Assembly: GCF_030463565.1 (NCBI RefSeq)
Contig: NC_134649.1
Span: 36,667,044-36,731,043 of the forward strand
Direction: 5' to 3'
DNA length: 64,000 nucleotides
DNA from: Pelecanus crispus
Taxonomy: Eukaryota; Chordata; Aves; Pelecaniformes; Pelecanidae
Made by a program: the position numbers and the translations under genes. This document shows positions 37,001 to 46,851 of this stretch, piece after piece (position 1 is the first letter of the stretch; each line of letters opens with the position of its first letter). The notes under the pieces were generated by a model. The model ran no database searches, had not been told where the DNA came from, and was given only the letters and a program-made list of their open reading frames with translations.

Positions 37001-40000
37001 TGGGTCTGAAATTGCTCCTGTGCTTCACAAACTGAATTTCATTTCAGCTTATTTAAAGAGCCTTCCAAACAAATATCAGTGTTAACTAATATGGAGAATA
37101 TTGTATTTTAGTAAGCTTCAAATACTATATTGCATAAAGGAAGAAATATAAAGATATTGTCAGGATTGTATAGGGAATATTCAGACTTATGTGCTGTCAA
37201 TATAGATTTGCAGTGAAAAAGGGAGGGTATTAGGATCTGAACCATAGTTCTCAGTCTTGCTTTGAGTTCTAAACCACAATAGTGTCATAACTTGATAGCA
37301 TGGTTTAACTGGAACATATGTTACTAAATTGAACAATTTTACTTACTTCTTTCTATGTGATACAGAATTTGAAAATTGTAATACTGACCTTTCACATCAA
37401 AGTCACAATTTTTCTGATGACATTAAGAGCCACATTGATCAGCAGACTTCTCCTCGGAAAGACACTGCTGTACAGACAGGTATGCAGCCGTTAAATTTAA
37501 TTACTCTGATGGAGGAAGTAATTGATGCCTACTTAAGAGGGACAGTAGAACAGCATATTGGTGAAACTGAGCTATAGGGCCAAATCAGTGTCATTCAGAA
37601 AGGAATAAAACTAGAAAGAAATACTTGGATAGACACAGGCATGTTGGAATATTACAATATATCACTGTATTCTTCTAAATAAATTATATGTCTGTATATT
37701 TGATACTTACCAGTTACAGATTCAAATCACCCAGTCTGAAATACAGCGTTGACTTAGAGTCATGGTCACAAGCCATGTAGGACTAAATTTATTAATGTAT
37801 TTAAACATATATTTGTAGTAGTCTTCAGTGTGAATGTTCACAGGTTTACATAACGTGGTTTGGTTATCGAGCAGGGCTGGGCTCCTAATGAATCCTTGAA
37901 AATACTGGTAGGAACATTATCAATAATTCTGGAATTAGAAAACTAGATTTATTAGAAAATGAGAGCTTACATTCAAATGTTTAGAAGAGCTTTCTACAAT
38001 TCTTAATAAATACCCAGATGCAATTGCAGGTCCATCTAGATAGACTACTTTCCAGTCTTTATCTTGATTTTTGTATCACACCATTAAAAAACCCAGATCA
38101 AACTTGGTCTGCATCTATTAATGTTGGAGATGAGGTGTGAATGAGCAGATTCAGTGGAAACTTACAGTCACTTTATGCCTTGTATTTAGAAATTTATTAG
38201 CTTCTTATCACTTGTGAAGTAGAAGCTTTATTTTATTTCTATTTGCTTAAGTAACAATTAATATTTTTGGTTTTGACAGCGCTGGTAGAAATTTTACATG
38301 AATTTGGAGAGTTTACAAATTAAATAATGGTTTTGTGTATGCTCCTTAGTAAAGAAAGAAGCTGGATTGTGAGTAATTGAAAAATTGAACAAAATACTTC
38401 CATTGGAAGACAAGGATTAGGAAAGTGAGTTATTCCCAGTAGCACTGTGAATATGACCAAACCATCAGCATACTGGAAAGACTAAACAGAAGCTGTGTTT
38501 TGCTCTTTACCATTGGGTACCATGACAGAAATAGAATTCTACATTTTAAAATAATAATAGTTTCATTTTACATAAATTATTTTGCTTTACAGTGACTTAA
38601 TTTTGTTGTCCAATCTTTTTTTCCCCTCCTTACTGAGTTTGCTTCTACTAGTCCTATCTATCTTCCGCATCAAAAAGAATAAAAAACATTATAAAATGGT
38701 AACAACCAATTTTTGAATAAAATCAGTAATGGTAGATTGATACACATACAAAAGTCAAACAAGTCATTTGAATAGCTTAGACTTGGAGTTAATTTTTTTT
38801 TTTTTTTTAGATGACTTTAATACTTCAGCATACACTGAGTCAGCTGAGGAAAGAACTGTGTGTTGCACATCGCCTGATATTTCCATAGAATATAAAGAAA
38901 CCTCTAGCAGCAAGAAATACCAGAAGGAAGTAGAGTATATAGATAAAAATAAAATTTCAGGAAAAGAGAATGGTGGCATTTACAGTGATCTATACGAACA
39001 ATATGCCAGAAAAGAAAGACACATTAAGCCTTCAGAAAAATACAGCAAAAGACCTGACTGGAACATAAACAAGCCTGGGAAAAGATACATTCCAGCATCA
39101 GAAAGATACCCTAAACAGCTACAAAAACAAAGGGAAGAAAACAGAGTAAGACGACAAATGGAGCTGCTTCAGCTGGTAGAAAGAAATACCCCTGGGAATC
39201 TCTGCCCAAAAAAAGGTGGTTATTCAGACAGGTCTCCTTCACCTCACGAAGAAATAAATATGAAGAATAAGGGACATAGAGTCAGAAAGGTAACTGTTTG
39301 GTCTTTAACAACAATGGTGTGTATTTTTAAGACTTGTTTCACACAGTTTTGCCTGGATGTGAATGCAGCTATGTAACTCAAGCATTGACAATTTTCCTAT
39401 TACTACCCTTTGTGTAAAGAATGGTATTACAGCATTGTTTCATTCTTCATGATCAGAATATATTCAGATTTTGTGACTTAGCTTTTAGTGTTATTTCAGT
39501 CTGCCAAAGTGTTTATTCTCTTTCATTTATTCATTATCATCAATTCATTATGTAAACAAGGAGCTTGATTGAAAGCAGTGTGCAGGATAGAATGACATCA
39601 CTGACTTGCTCTTTTTGGTCCAGTCATTATGTTGTGGTGATGGTTAAGGTATAGGAGTACCTGTTCAAGAAAACAATCTTTATTTCTGCAAAGAATATGG
39701 ATTACTGAGGATGTACTCTGTTGTCATAAAAATGCATCCTTCTTAGAGGAGTAATTTCTTCTCCATTTGCAGTAAGCATATATCTGTATAGCTTGTGGAT
39801 GGGGGAAAAAAAAATTCGTTTAAAGAAAATACTACCAAATATGTTCATGCCTTCTCTCTTCCCCTCCCCCCCTTGCTTGCTCACTCTCTGTATGTGTATA
39901 TATATATATGCATGTGTATGCATAAACACCTCACTTTCTCACACCTTCCAATAGAAAAAATCTGGTGTAGAAAAGGTAGCCACTTCACTTCTGTTTAGCC

Positions 40001-43000
40001 ATTTGTCTGCTGTGGCTCCATACACGTACTTTAGAAGCTGTGGATGTTAAAAAGTATCTTTAAAGATTTATTAATTTGTTAAACTGAGTTTGTTGGTTTA
40101 TTTGAGCTTACTGGTAAATCTAAGTTTTGTGCTTACGGTATTGAAAGGTAAATGTTCAAGAATTTTGTACCTGAGAAATGGGGCAATGAATTTTAAGCAG
40201 ATTTTTAAGATAAATAAGCATTATCTGATACCATAAGAAGCATGGCATACGTTAATATTTTTCATTTAAATAGAAAACTTCTACTGACTGTATCTAGAAA
40301 CACAACCTTTCCTTTAATAATCATTGTCTTGGGCTGAATCTTTCAGGTTTATAAATGCAGCTTTCCAAGGTCATTGGAAAATACAGTATTTTTGATAGTG
40401 CTTAGAGCTGCCGAAGACACAGAAAATTGGAGCAAATCCTCCTGTAATTTGTTTAATATAGTTCATAGACACTATAAGTCTCTTTAATGCAACTCTTTGA
40501 TAAATACCTTTGTCCTGAACCCAGGTCAAACAGTTCTTTTCGTATTTCATAACAAACTTGTCTTGAAAAATGAAAGCTTTTAATATAAAAATTGTGGAGC
40601 TTTTTATTTTACTTTTGACTTTCTTGGTTTTCTCCTAGGATAAACAATTACATAAGAATCATTTGAATGGAGAAAGGTACGTCAATACTCTGCATTAATG
40701 AAATGTATACAAACATTAATAGTGAAATATACGTGCTTTTCTTTCCTGATTTTTAATTTTTTAAAAAATAATTTAGATGCCTTTCTCTGCTATTAAAAAT
40801 ACACAAGACCAAACTGCAGGTATAAAAGCACAGTAAATGTGCAAAAGTCCAGTCCTCTGAGGATTTTTTGTCTCTACTGTTTGAGAAAGTTAATCACATT
40901 ACTTAAGTATTGTTTGGATTTTTTTTAACTGAAATTGTTTCATACAGATCTGAATCGCCACCTGTTCCAGCAGTTAAGAACAGATTACACCAAGTGCAAC
41001 AAAAACAGATACATGCTTCTAATTTCCTGGTGCATAACAACAATAGTAGAAGAGAGAAAAATATCAAGACAGGTACACAGCAGAGGAGCTCCCCTCCTCC
41101 TGTTACAGAAGCTGGAAGACCTCCCTCTTCACAATTTATTCCGTATGTTCGAACAAATGAAGTATATCATCTTGATCCAGATGCACCAGTGACTAGACCT
41201 TCAACACATGACCCACAGTATCGACAGTTTAATGGTACTGAAATGTATTGTGAACTGATTCATGTAGAAGAGAAAAAATGTTACAGTGATTTAGTTCGAA
41301 GTGCTACAATTTACTCAATTTGGTATTTTTTTTTTACTGAATTTTGCAGTAGTCCATGTGTATCACAGCACTTTACAGAAAGCCTATGCAACCAAATGAT
41401 ACTCTGTATTAACCCCCCACCCCTCAAAAGTTTAAAAAAATCAAAAAAGCAACAAAATTTCTTATTCTTTTATCTGTCTTTTTTGTCTGTTTAATTAAGT
41501 ATGATTGCACTTCTCTGGTATCATTGTATGTAGATTTGGGTTTAGGAATCTTAAGTGTTGTTTGACTTAAAAATAGCAATTGTAATCTAATAGCAACCAA
41601 AACCTGATTTTCACAAGCTGTGAAAATCTACTGCTTCAAGATTAAAACAAAACTGATAAAGAGTATTGTTAACTGATTTGATATACATTTACTTTTAGAT
41701 TCTTACCAAACGCCACGACAGATTTTTAGCTCTGATCACGTTAGAGATCCTCTTCTAAATCCTGATGTAGTTAAAATCAGAGAGAGACAACAAGCAATTC
41801 TCAAAGGTTTGTCAGAATTACGCCAGGTAAGCAAAAATTTATTGGATAAACATATATGTATGTATGTACTAAAGTCAAAATGAAGACTGCAAACTATTAC
41901 ATAGTTGTAAATATTAGCCTTTAATTAATTTCTCCATCATATGAGGTAAATTTTGGGCCCTGTCTTCTACTTTTGTTCCATCTTACTAATTTTGCATTTC
42001 ATGCACTCCTTTCACCTTTGGACTGTCCTTAGGGAGAGACTATGGACTGCTTAGTCCTTAGACTAGCTGTGAAACACTGGAGTACCTGAGAAAACTTGAA
42101 ACCAAGAGGAATGGCTTTATTTAGTCTCCAGGTTTTGATACTTAGGGTTGCTTATAAGAATGTTTCAATTTCAAGGGGAGAAAGAATAATATTTTAACAA
42201 AACACTAGAACCCTTGTTAATGAAATTTCACTTCTGCATTTCATGGGTAAGCCAGGCATGACAGAGCAGTGTGGTTGGTGCAGAAGAGTTAGTGGGGTGG
42301 TAGTCATGTGTTGGTCCTGGAAGAATACTGTAATTTGCAAATTTGAAGTGTGAACACTTACAACATCCTTCCAAGATAGCTATTCTTTTGTTAACATGTG
42401 AAAGTAAAATTCAGGATTTGTCAGTCGGCCAGATTTAGTAAGTGAATATAAAATGAAATTTAGTTTAATACTACACACACAAGAGCTCCTGAGACAAAAG
42501 CCTTTACAGCTAGTAACTGTGAAGTTACTTATTTTCCTGATCGGAGTAAGAGTAGCAGGAAAAATACTGTCAGGCATCTAATTATTAAAACATGAGTGAA
42601 TTTGATACTCCACCTGTGGGCAACAAGGTGCGTCCCATAGCAGATTCAAGCTGCAGGACTGGACAATCACACAAACAGTTTCATTTTATGCTTCTAAATG
42701 GCCTGACAGGGAACTACAAGACAAAAAAAAAAATTTACTTTTTGGTTTGCATTTTTTTCTTGAAGAACACTAAAGATAAACATGTATTGGTATCTTCCCT
42801 TGTTTTTGAATGGCTCCATACTAAAAGGACTTTATTGCTAGCAGCACTACTTATTTTTCTTTGCCTTAAGGGAGAAAAATTGCATAAATGATGAAAATAA
42901 AGGAAAAAAAATCTGACAGACTTAAGTACAACAAAACTACCAGTAGTTAACACTATTATTTACCTGCTGTGCTTTAGAAGGACAGAAGTTCTGCCATGCT

Positions 43001-45411
43001 TACATCATGCTTCAGTAGGAGGTAAATCCCTGATGCAAATGAAGGGTCATGGCTCTCCCCAAGTCATTAAGAAAAGTTGTGACCCAAGAACACTTGAAAG
43101 GTTGCCAGTTTCTAATGGCTTCCAAATAGGTTTGACTGGATCTGGTCTTCCCCAAGGCTCGTTAACCTTTTTGTTAAAGATCTACAGCTGTTAAGTATTT
43201 TGTACTCAGGCTTCATTTGCCAGTGGTATTTTGGTTAAGAATGAAGCCAGCTTCAAAACACAATTTGATCCCTGTGCTTGCTGAGGTGAACAGAAGCCAT
43301 GGATATTTAACATTCAAGGTGATAATATCCATGTTGGCAAACTTACGAGACAGGAGCTTAGGGACATTTTTGATGCATAGTATATATTCAGGTCTTAACA
43401 GTGGCTAAAAACTAATCTTAAGGTTAGTCTTTCAGTGGACCTTGGTTCTGGAAGAGAGTTAACTTAAAACGTGCAGAGTTCTTTTTTAAATAGCCTAGCA
43501 GCTGCAGAACACATTTAGGAACTGCTGAACTTTGGTCTATCTTTTACATCTAAGTATTGTATATTCCTACAAATGACACCTGTTTAGCATCAGTTATTTC
43601 ACTAAGAAAGGAAGAGTAATGCAATATTTTGTATGAAATACAATTTAGACAAAGAGCAGAATTTACTTTTTCTATTTCAGAAGATAATCTAGTTGGTTTT
43701 TAAAATTATAACCCAACTAGGGTGCTAGATAAATACAGTCAGGCTGTTTTGGTAACAGTCAAGCTGAACTGGCTGACCCATGGCAGAGACTAGTGAAAAC
43801 ACAGGGCAGATGAGGGCCTTCCTCTGCCAAAGGAAGGGCAATTCTGTCATTGCGTTTGTTACACAACAGCAACTCTGAGACGCGATATTGTTGTTTTCTC
43901 AAAGTTGTGCAAGTTTGGGTGCTAGGTGGTAATTCCACAAAGCTAACACACCTACCAAAGTTTTCTCTAACTTTTATACAATTAACACACCACACCTATC
44001 TACATAATCATTACATTAGCTACGCATTCTTGTCTCTTACTGGTTCTTATCTTCTTCGCTTAAATTTAAAGGTGCAATTTTAACTTACTACGAATGCTCT
44101 AGGAGAGCGTGGGGGGGTAGTCTCTCTAGTTGTCAATTGAGTCCGTGGTTGCGATCTCCCCCTGCCAAAATTACCTTTCTCCTACTTTCCTTCTTGGCAG
44201 ATCTTTAGTAACTCGTCATGGTTGACTTAGTCAACCTTGTGTCCTGTTCCTGGACAATTTTCATTAGCAATCTATTAACCAAAAAAAGCTATAGATAGGG
44301 TAGGGCTTTACAGTGGACACTCTATAGCAGCATCAGTTTTGGATAACAAAAAGTGAGTGAAAGTAGGCAGCTGCTGCTTCTGGAAGGATGCAAAGTGAAG
44401 TCTAACAGGCTGAAGCCAGTTCTGCATGCCCTCCCCGCTTCTGTGCCACCAGGAATACCTAAATTGTTGTACCTGCTGGCTTGCATCAGGGCTATACTGG
44501 GCTACGCCAGCAGCCTGCAACCCTTAGCTTTGAGAAAGGTCTTGTAACTCTGAGGAAAAAATACCATAGAAACTTTTCCTATTTTTTTGTGTCTCTGTGT
44601 GTGTAAACAAACTTCCTTGATACCACATTACTTCTGACAGGTCTAAAATGGGTAGAGACCAAGGGGCCAGCTGTATCAATACATACAATCCTATTAATTA
44701 CAGTACAAAGACTTACTTCAGATTTATGGTTGTACCTGCCATAGCTCTATAGTATTACTTCTCACATAGCCAAGGATACACTCCCAGGAGTTCTTTATTA
44801 CAGGTTTTCTGCATTGTCTAGTACTTGCCAGAGCCATTAACAAAGCAGGAACTTTTACCATTTAAGCCTCAAGCATCTGACACTGTTCTAGTTCAAATGG
44901 TAATGCTGTCCTTTATCTGAGACTATAACCTATGTTAAGACTAAAAGCTGGTACCCATCAAGGTTTTGGGTTTAGCCTCATACAAGAGTATACTAGAATA
45001 CCACAAATGTAGTGCCAATGCACAGAGTGAGCGAGTTAAATTTAATACAATGGAAAAGTCCTTTTTGCTCTGCACAGTCATCCCTGGAAACTGGAATGGC
45101 TTCCCCCTCAGTCACAGTTTGTTTTTTGCAGAAGACAGGAAATCTTGAGTTGCGTCGCTACTGAATGTATTATGTTGTACTGCTTTGTTTTTTTTTTTAA
45201 AGTTGCATATTTAAAAAGTGTTGAGCCTTAACAAGTAATTGTTTTAAAATATGAAACAGTGACACGTTATTCGTTCAGGCTGCATGAGGAGGACGGAACA
45301 TTCACATTTATATTCGATTTATTTCAGGGCCTCCTGCAGAAGCAGAAGGAATTGGAGACTGCTCTGATTCCCACCACAGCTCAAGAAGAGAACTTTTTTC
45401 CGCCATTTTGA
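21998..45411 (+). CDS. CCDC66: CCDC66, coiled-coil domain-containing protein 66 (gene span, 19 coding exons)
   Basis: The joined exons encode 989 residues; human CCDC66 is about 948. The N-terminus MNLGDGLKLETE is the family signature, and the start has a fair Kozak context (GCCATGA). Other family blocks are FSTLGERE with KELDEQVALKKKLKE (about 232-265), SFLRSMTALLDPAQIEERD (about 482-500), an E/K/Q/R-rich coiled coil (about 485-605), SQFIPYVRTNE (about 880-890) and a C-terminal block ending in LLQKQKELE. All 18 introns are GT-AG and every junction keeps phase. The protein is known as a microtubule-associated component of centrosomes, centriolar satellites and ciliary axonemes, working with PCM1 and CEP290 in ciliogenesis; its loss causes retinal degeneration in mouse and dog. 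It is transcribed from the CpG island and converges on TASOR. Exon limits were deduced by splice logic, not transcripts. Confidence 0.96.
22009..23297 (+). other. CCDC66 intron 1
   Basis: The first 530 bases are the downstream half of the CpG island and the rest is AT-rich. It ends with a CTCTCTCTCTCATTTTGCAG tract. No repeat element or other gene was recognised. Confidence 0.75.
23298..23362 (+). CDS. CCDC66: CCDC66 coding exon 2
   Basis: 65 bp between TTTGCAG and GTATTT. It encodes residues 4-26 (GDGLKLETEVLDGKPRL and on), the most recognisable N-terminal block of the family. It leaves one base to the next exon. Confidence 0.95.
23363..25695 (+). other. CCDC66 intron 2
   Basis: About 2.3 kb, AT-rich. 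It contains a 143-codon open frame at 24720-25151 that I regard as chance. No mobile element was recognised. Confidence 0.6.
25696..25718 (+). CDS. CCDC66: CCDC66 coding exon 3 (23-bp microexon)
   Basis: 23 bp between CCCAAAAG and GTAAGT, encoding DKSKPAMK after completing the previous codon; this matches the position of HKSK in mammalian CCDC66. The acceptor has a weak pyrimidine tract. Skipping it would shift the frame. Confidence 0.85.
26188..26605 (+). CDS. CCDC66: CCDC66 coding exon 4
   Basis: 418 bp between TTTAACAG and GTAAGA, residues 34-173. It begins MGNKARAPKQ and contains GEDLRSLVYLTQEQLQQIL near its end, a short predicted helix. The first two thirds look disordered and rich in S, K and T. 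Confidence 0.94.
27391..27423. repeat. AT-rich microsatellite next to a splice acceptor
   Basis: (AT)n interrupted by TTT, ending nine bases before the exon 5 acceptor. The acceptor (ATTCTACCACAG) therefore has only a short pyrimidine tract, and length changes here could affect splicing. Confidence 0.8.
27433..27568 (+). CDS. CCDC66: CCDC66 coding exon 5
   Basis: 136 bp, residues 173-218, with TNEASEENIIVLLQKACEV at the start. The donor is taken as AT|GTATGT, the only choice that keeps the frame into exon 6. Confidence 0.9.
27735..27838 (+). CDS. CCDC66: CCDC66 coding exon 6
   Basis: 104 bp after TTTTCTCTAG, residues 218-253. It carries WKPADMFSTLGERE and RTQWKKEL, a conserved family block that continues into exon 7. 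Confidence 0.95.
28788..28912 (+). CDS. CCDC66: CCDC66 coding exon 7
   Basis: 125 bp between TTTTGAAG and GTAAGG, residues 253-294, starting DEQVALKKKLKE. It continues the conserved block of exon 6 across the junction. A poly-T run at about 28716-28729 lies upstream of the acceptor. Confidence 0.95.
29692..29868 (+). CDS. CCDC66: CCDC66 coding exon 8
   Basis: 177 bp (59 codons), residues 295-353, between TATTTTCAG and GTAAGA. It is rich in S, T and A with no motif and probably disordered. Phase 0 at both ends, so it could be a cassette exon. Confidence 0.9.
30713..30844 (+). CDS. CCDC66: CCDC66 coding exon 9
   Basis: 132 bp (44 codons), residues 354-397, between TTGTTTCAG and GTATCT. It encodes a charged helix including HEQQRKWLEELDKQKEEAK, a first coiled-coil segment. 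Phase 0 at both ends. Confidence 0.95.
33035..33172 (+). mobile_element. tRNA-Ile-derived SINE with CR1-like 3' tail (TguSINE1-like)
   Basis: The head reads as a tRNA-Ile(AAT) relic: GGTTAGCTCAGTTGG (box A), an anticodon loop CTAATAA with AAT at 33070-33072, and GGTTCAATCCC (box B, with G-to-A decay). The tail, from GGGCTCGATGATC through CCTTCCAACCCAAAG, ends ATTCTATGATTCTATG, the 3' end recognised by CR1 reverse transcriptase. tRNA-Ile/CR1 composites of this kind are known from passerine genomes. It is a sense insertion within CCDC66 intron 9. No clear target-site duplication was seen, as expected for CR1-type integration. Confidence 0.85.
33393..33415. repeat. C-rich tract
   Basis: C8-A-C9-A-C4 on the + strand. 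The reverse strand is G-rich with i-motif/G-quadruplex potential. Confidence 0.85.
33682..33935 (+). CDS. CCDC66: CCDC66 coding exon 10
   Basis: 254 bp after TTTACTTAG, residues 398-482, beginning AEEHDRWAMHFDSLKNHL. It contains PKALTTFIHPFSPAALGN and ends two bases into the codon completed by exon 11. Confidence 0.94.
34311..34395 (+). CDS. CCDC66: CCDC66 coding exon 11
   Basis: 85 bp, residues 482-510, encoding SFLRSMTALLDPAQIEERD and RRRQKQLEHQ. This is one of the most strongly conserved CCDC66 blocks and opens the main coiled coil. Confidence 0.97.
35171..35332 (+). CDS. CCDC66: CCDC66 coding exon 12
   Basis: 162 bp (54 codons), residues 511-564, between ATTACTAG and GTGGTG. Almost entirely E, K, Q and R: the core of the coiled coil, starting KAIMAQVEEK. 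The family shows E-E across the exon 12/13 junction, which fixes the donor. Confidence 0.97.
36752..36899 (+). CDS. CCDC66: CCDC66 coding exon 13
   Basis: 148 bp, residues 565-614, with LVTLKTNELYQTMQKAQELA and a KGHDISKLQKNLGG end. It closes the main coiled coil. Donor GTAAGT. Confidence 0.97.
37366..37479 (+). CDS. CCDC66: CCDC66 coding exon 14
   Basis: 114 bp, residues 614-652, ending SPRKDTAVQT before donor GTATGC. The reading frame stays open for 32 further codons into the intron, ending at TAG 37575-37577, with an AATAAA about 100 bp later (see the separate entry). Confidence 0.94.
37480..37683 (+). other. CCDC66: possible alternative 3'-terminal extension of CCDC66 exon 14
   Basis: If the exon 14 donor is not used, translation continues in frame for 32 codons, including NLITLMEEVIDAYLRGTVEQ, to a TAG at 37575-37577. 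A canonical AATAAA follows at 37678-37683. The composition looks protein-like and helical. This would give a product truncated after the main coiled coil. No transcript evidence is available here. Confidence 0.35.
38811..39289 (+). CDS. CCDC66: CCDC66 coding exon 15
   Basis: 479 bp, residues 652-811, the longest coding exon of the gene. It follows an acceptor with about 18 T before AG. Basic and polar, with KPSEKYSKRPDWNINKPGKR and RYIPASERYPKQLQKQREEN, then a short charged helix RRQMELLQLVER. Donor GTAACT. Confidence 0.95.
40639..40676 (+). CDS. CCDC66: CCDC66 coding exon 16 (38 bp)
   Basis: 38 bp between TTCTCCTAG and GTACGT, residues 812-824 (DKQLHKNHLNGER). It is needed to carry the phase from exon 15 (phase 0) to exon 17 (phase 2). 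Confidence 0.85.
40948..41234 (+). CDS. CCDC66: CCDC66 coding exon 17
   Basis: 287 bp after TTCATACAG, residues 824-920. It contains SSQFIPYVRTNEVYHLDPDA, a conserved C-terminal family block, and ends FNG before donor GTACTG. Confidence 0.95.
41699..41826 (+). CDS. CCDC66: CCDC66 coding exon 18
   Basis: 128 bp between ACTTTTAG and GTAAGC, residues 920-962, with HVRDPLLNPDVVKIRERQQA and ILKGLSELRQ, the conserved C-terminal helix of the family. Confidence 0.97.
41827..45327 (+). other. CCDC66 intron 18
   Basis: About 3.5 kb, the longest intron of the gene. A probable antisense LTR occupies 43845-44256. Nothing was recognised in the remainder. Confidence 0.65.
43845..44256 (-). mobile_element. 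probable solo LTR in antisense orientation to CCDC66
   Basis: Read on the minus strand the block starts TGTCCAGGAACAGGACAC and ends CGCAATGACA, with the TG...CA termini of an LTR. It contains TTGTATAAAAG (TATA box; the TATA core lies within 43971-43980 on the + strand) followed about 100 bases later by a TATCGCGTCTCAGAG segment resembling R/U5 of avian ERV LTRs. At 412 bp it has a plausible LTR length. No gag or pol is adjacent. Ends were chosen from the termini and could be off by tens of bases; no clean target-site duplication was found. Confidence 0.6.
45328..45411 (+). CDS. CCDC66: CCDC66 coding exon 19 (terminal) with stop
   Basis: 84 coding bases after GATTTATTTCAG, residues 963-989, starting GLLQKQKELETALIP and ending FFPPF before TGA at 45409-45411. 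The 3' UTR follows. Confidence 0.97.
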   Translation, partial: GLLQKQKELETALIPTTAQEENFFPPF

Positions 45412-45735
45412 GAGAGATAGATATGAATGTTCTGAATTCTTAAAATGTAAAGGCACAGCACTTTGTTTGCTACTGTAATTAATTATGAACCAGCTCTTTT
45501 TTAATGAAAGAATTAAATTATGTGAATTTTGATAGATTACAGGGTCATGTCGCTTTTCATATTGAAGATACATTAAACGAATGATGGTCTGTCTGTTTAG
45601 ACTGGTCTTCATGCTACCTGAAGATATGTAGCCCTTTAATATAAACCACCAAAACACTGTATAAAAATGTTACATGGGGTTTTGTAGAATGCAGTGTATG
45701 CATTTTGATAAATAAAAAGATGAAGATGTATGCTG
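45412..45735 (+). terminator. CCDC66: CCDC66 3' UTR and polyadenylation signal
   Basis: An AATAAA lies at 45711-45716, about 300 bp after the stop, within GATAAATAAAAAG. Cleavage is expected about 15-25 bp downstream. The GU-rich element is not obvious. Confidence 0.75.
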
Positions 45736-46399
45736 AATGGCTTGGGTAGACTTTATTGGTATTTTTAACGATATGAAACTGCTTGTACTTAAGTATTTGG
45801 ACAGCTTTTAGGTTTTGACAATGTATATTAACTCAAGTGATCCCAGGTTTTAAGACCACAGAAGTGCTGACTATAAACACATATAAACACCCACCCCACC
45901 CCCAATTAGAACAGGATAGCAGCACTTAACTTGATAGTGGGCTGGGCCCTAAGGCAGTAGAACTCACTTTAAGGACATTGTCTTATACACAAAGTCTGAA
46001 CAGCTCAGTATTCAACCCTTCCGCTCAGAATTAAATGTTTACTTTCAATGCATTTACTTTTAGTCTCCAAAAGATAGGATAATCTAGGCTAAAACCGATT
46101 CTCTTCTAGATCTCTGCAGAAGAGGCATAGCCTGAATCCATGTTGGTTGTTTGGTGGTATCACATGCTGAATCCCACAGAACCTCCAGAGATCCCGCCCA
46201 GCAGCTGCTGCTCTTAGGTGTAACCTGCACCTGAAGGTAGCAGTGAAGGGAGCAAAGGTGCCCTCTTGCATGTGCATACCAAAAGTCATGCAATAGGTGA
46301 GCCTCTGCACGTGATGGTGGAGGTGGTAGAAGAGTTCTTCACAGAATCTATTAAAATTTATTGATAGGAGTGGGGTGTGGGGGTGGTTTTTTTGGTTTG

Positions 46400-46560
46400 T
46401 TTTTTTTTTTTTTTTTTTTTTTTACAAAAAATATTTATTTGCCATGTTTCATGGGAGAGAGGGTAACAACTGCTACAGTAGTCTAGTACTGGTTTTCTTA
46501 ATCTAAACAAATAACTGTTAATAGAAGGAAAGACATTCAACTGTCTGTGGGGTTGGTTTG
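46400..46560 (-). mobile_element. probable poly-A-tailed retrocopy, 3' end
   Basis: Read on the minus strand, GGCAAATAAATATTTTTTGT runs into 24 consecutive A (46423 down to 46400). The AATAAA (46439-46434) sits about 10 bases before the A tract, as in a reverse-transcribed polyadenylated mRNA. The parent gene was not recognised, and the 5' limit is arbitrary. Alternatives are a chance A-run after a genuine polyadenylation signal, or a distal TASOR 3' end. Confidence 0.4.
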
Positions 46561-46695
46561 TTCTTTTTTTCAAAAGCTACCTTTTTTTAACCCAGTAATA
46601 TCTTGTGAGTTTGGAGTCCTACGGTTTCAAACACTGTCATCTGGTACTAAACCGCATATCCTACGTAAAAGCACTAAAATCAAATTACAAACAGG

Positions 46696-46746
46696 AAAAA
46701 AAAAAAACCACCACACACCACACCACACCCCACCACACCACAACCC
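46696..46746. repeat. A-run and CCACA-type low-complexity tract
   Basis: About 12 A followed by irregular CCACA/CACCA units on the + strand; strongly A/C-biased with almost no G or T. Confidence 0.85.
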
Positions 46747-46851
46747 AATCCCATGACTGTGAAAGGGCTAAACCTCTGACAATACCTGACTCAGATAGTT
46801 TTAGTTATTTGCAGAAGCAGAGTCGATAAATAGGACAGATATTTCAAAGAA

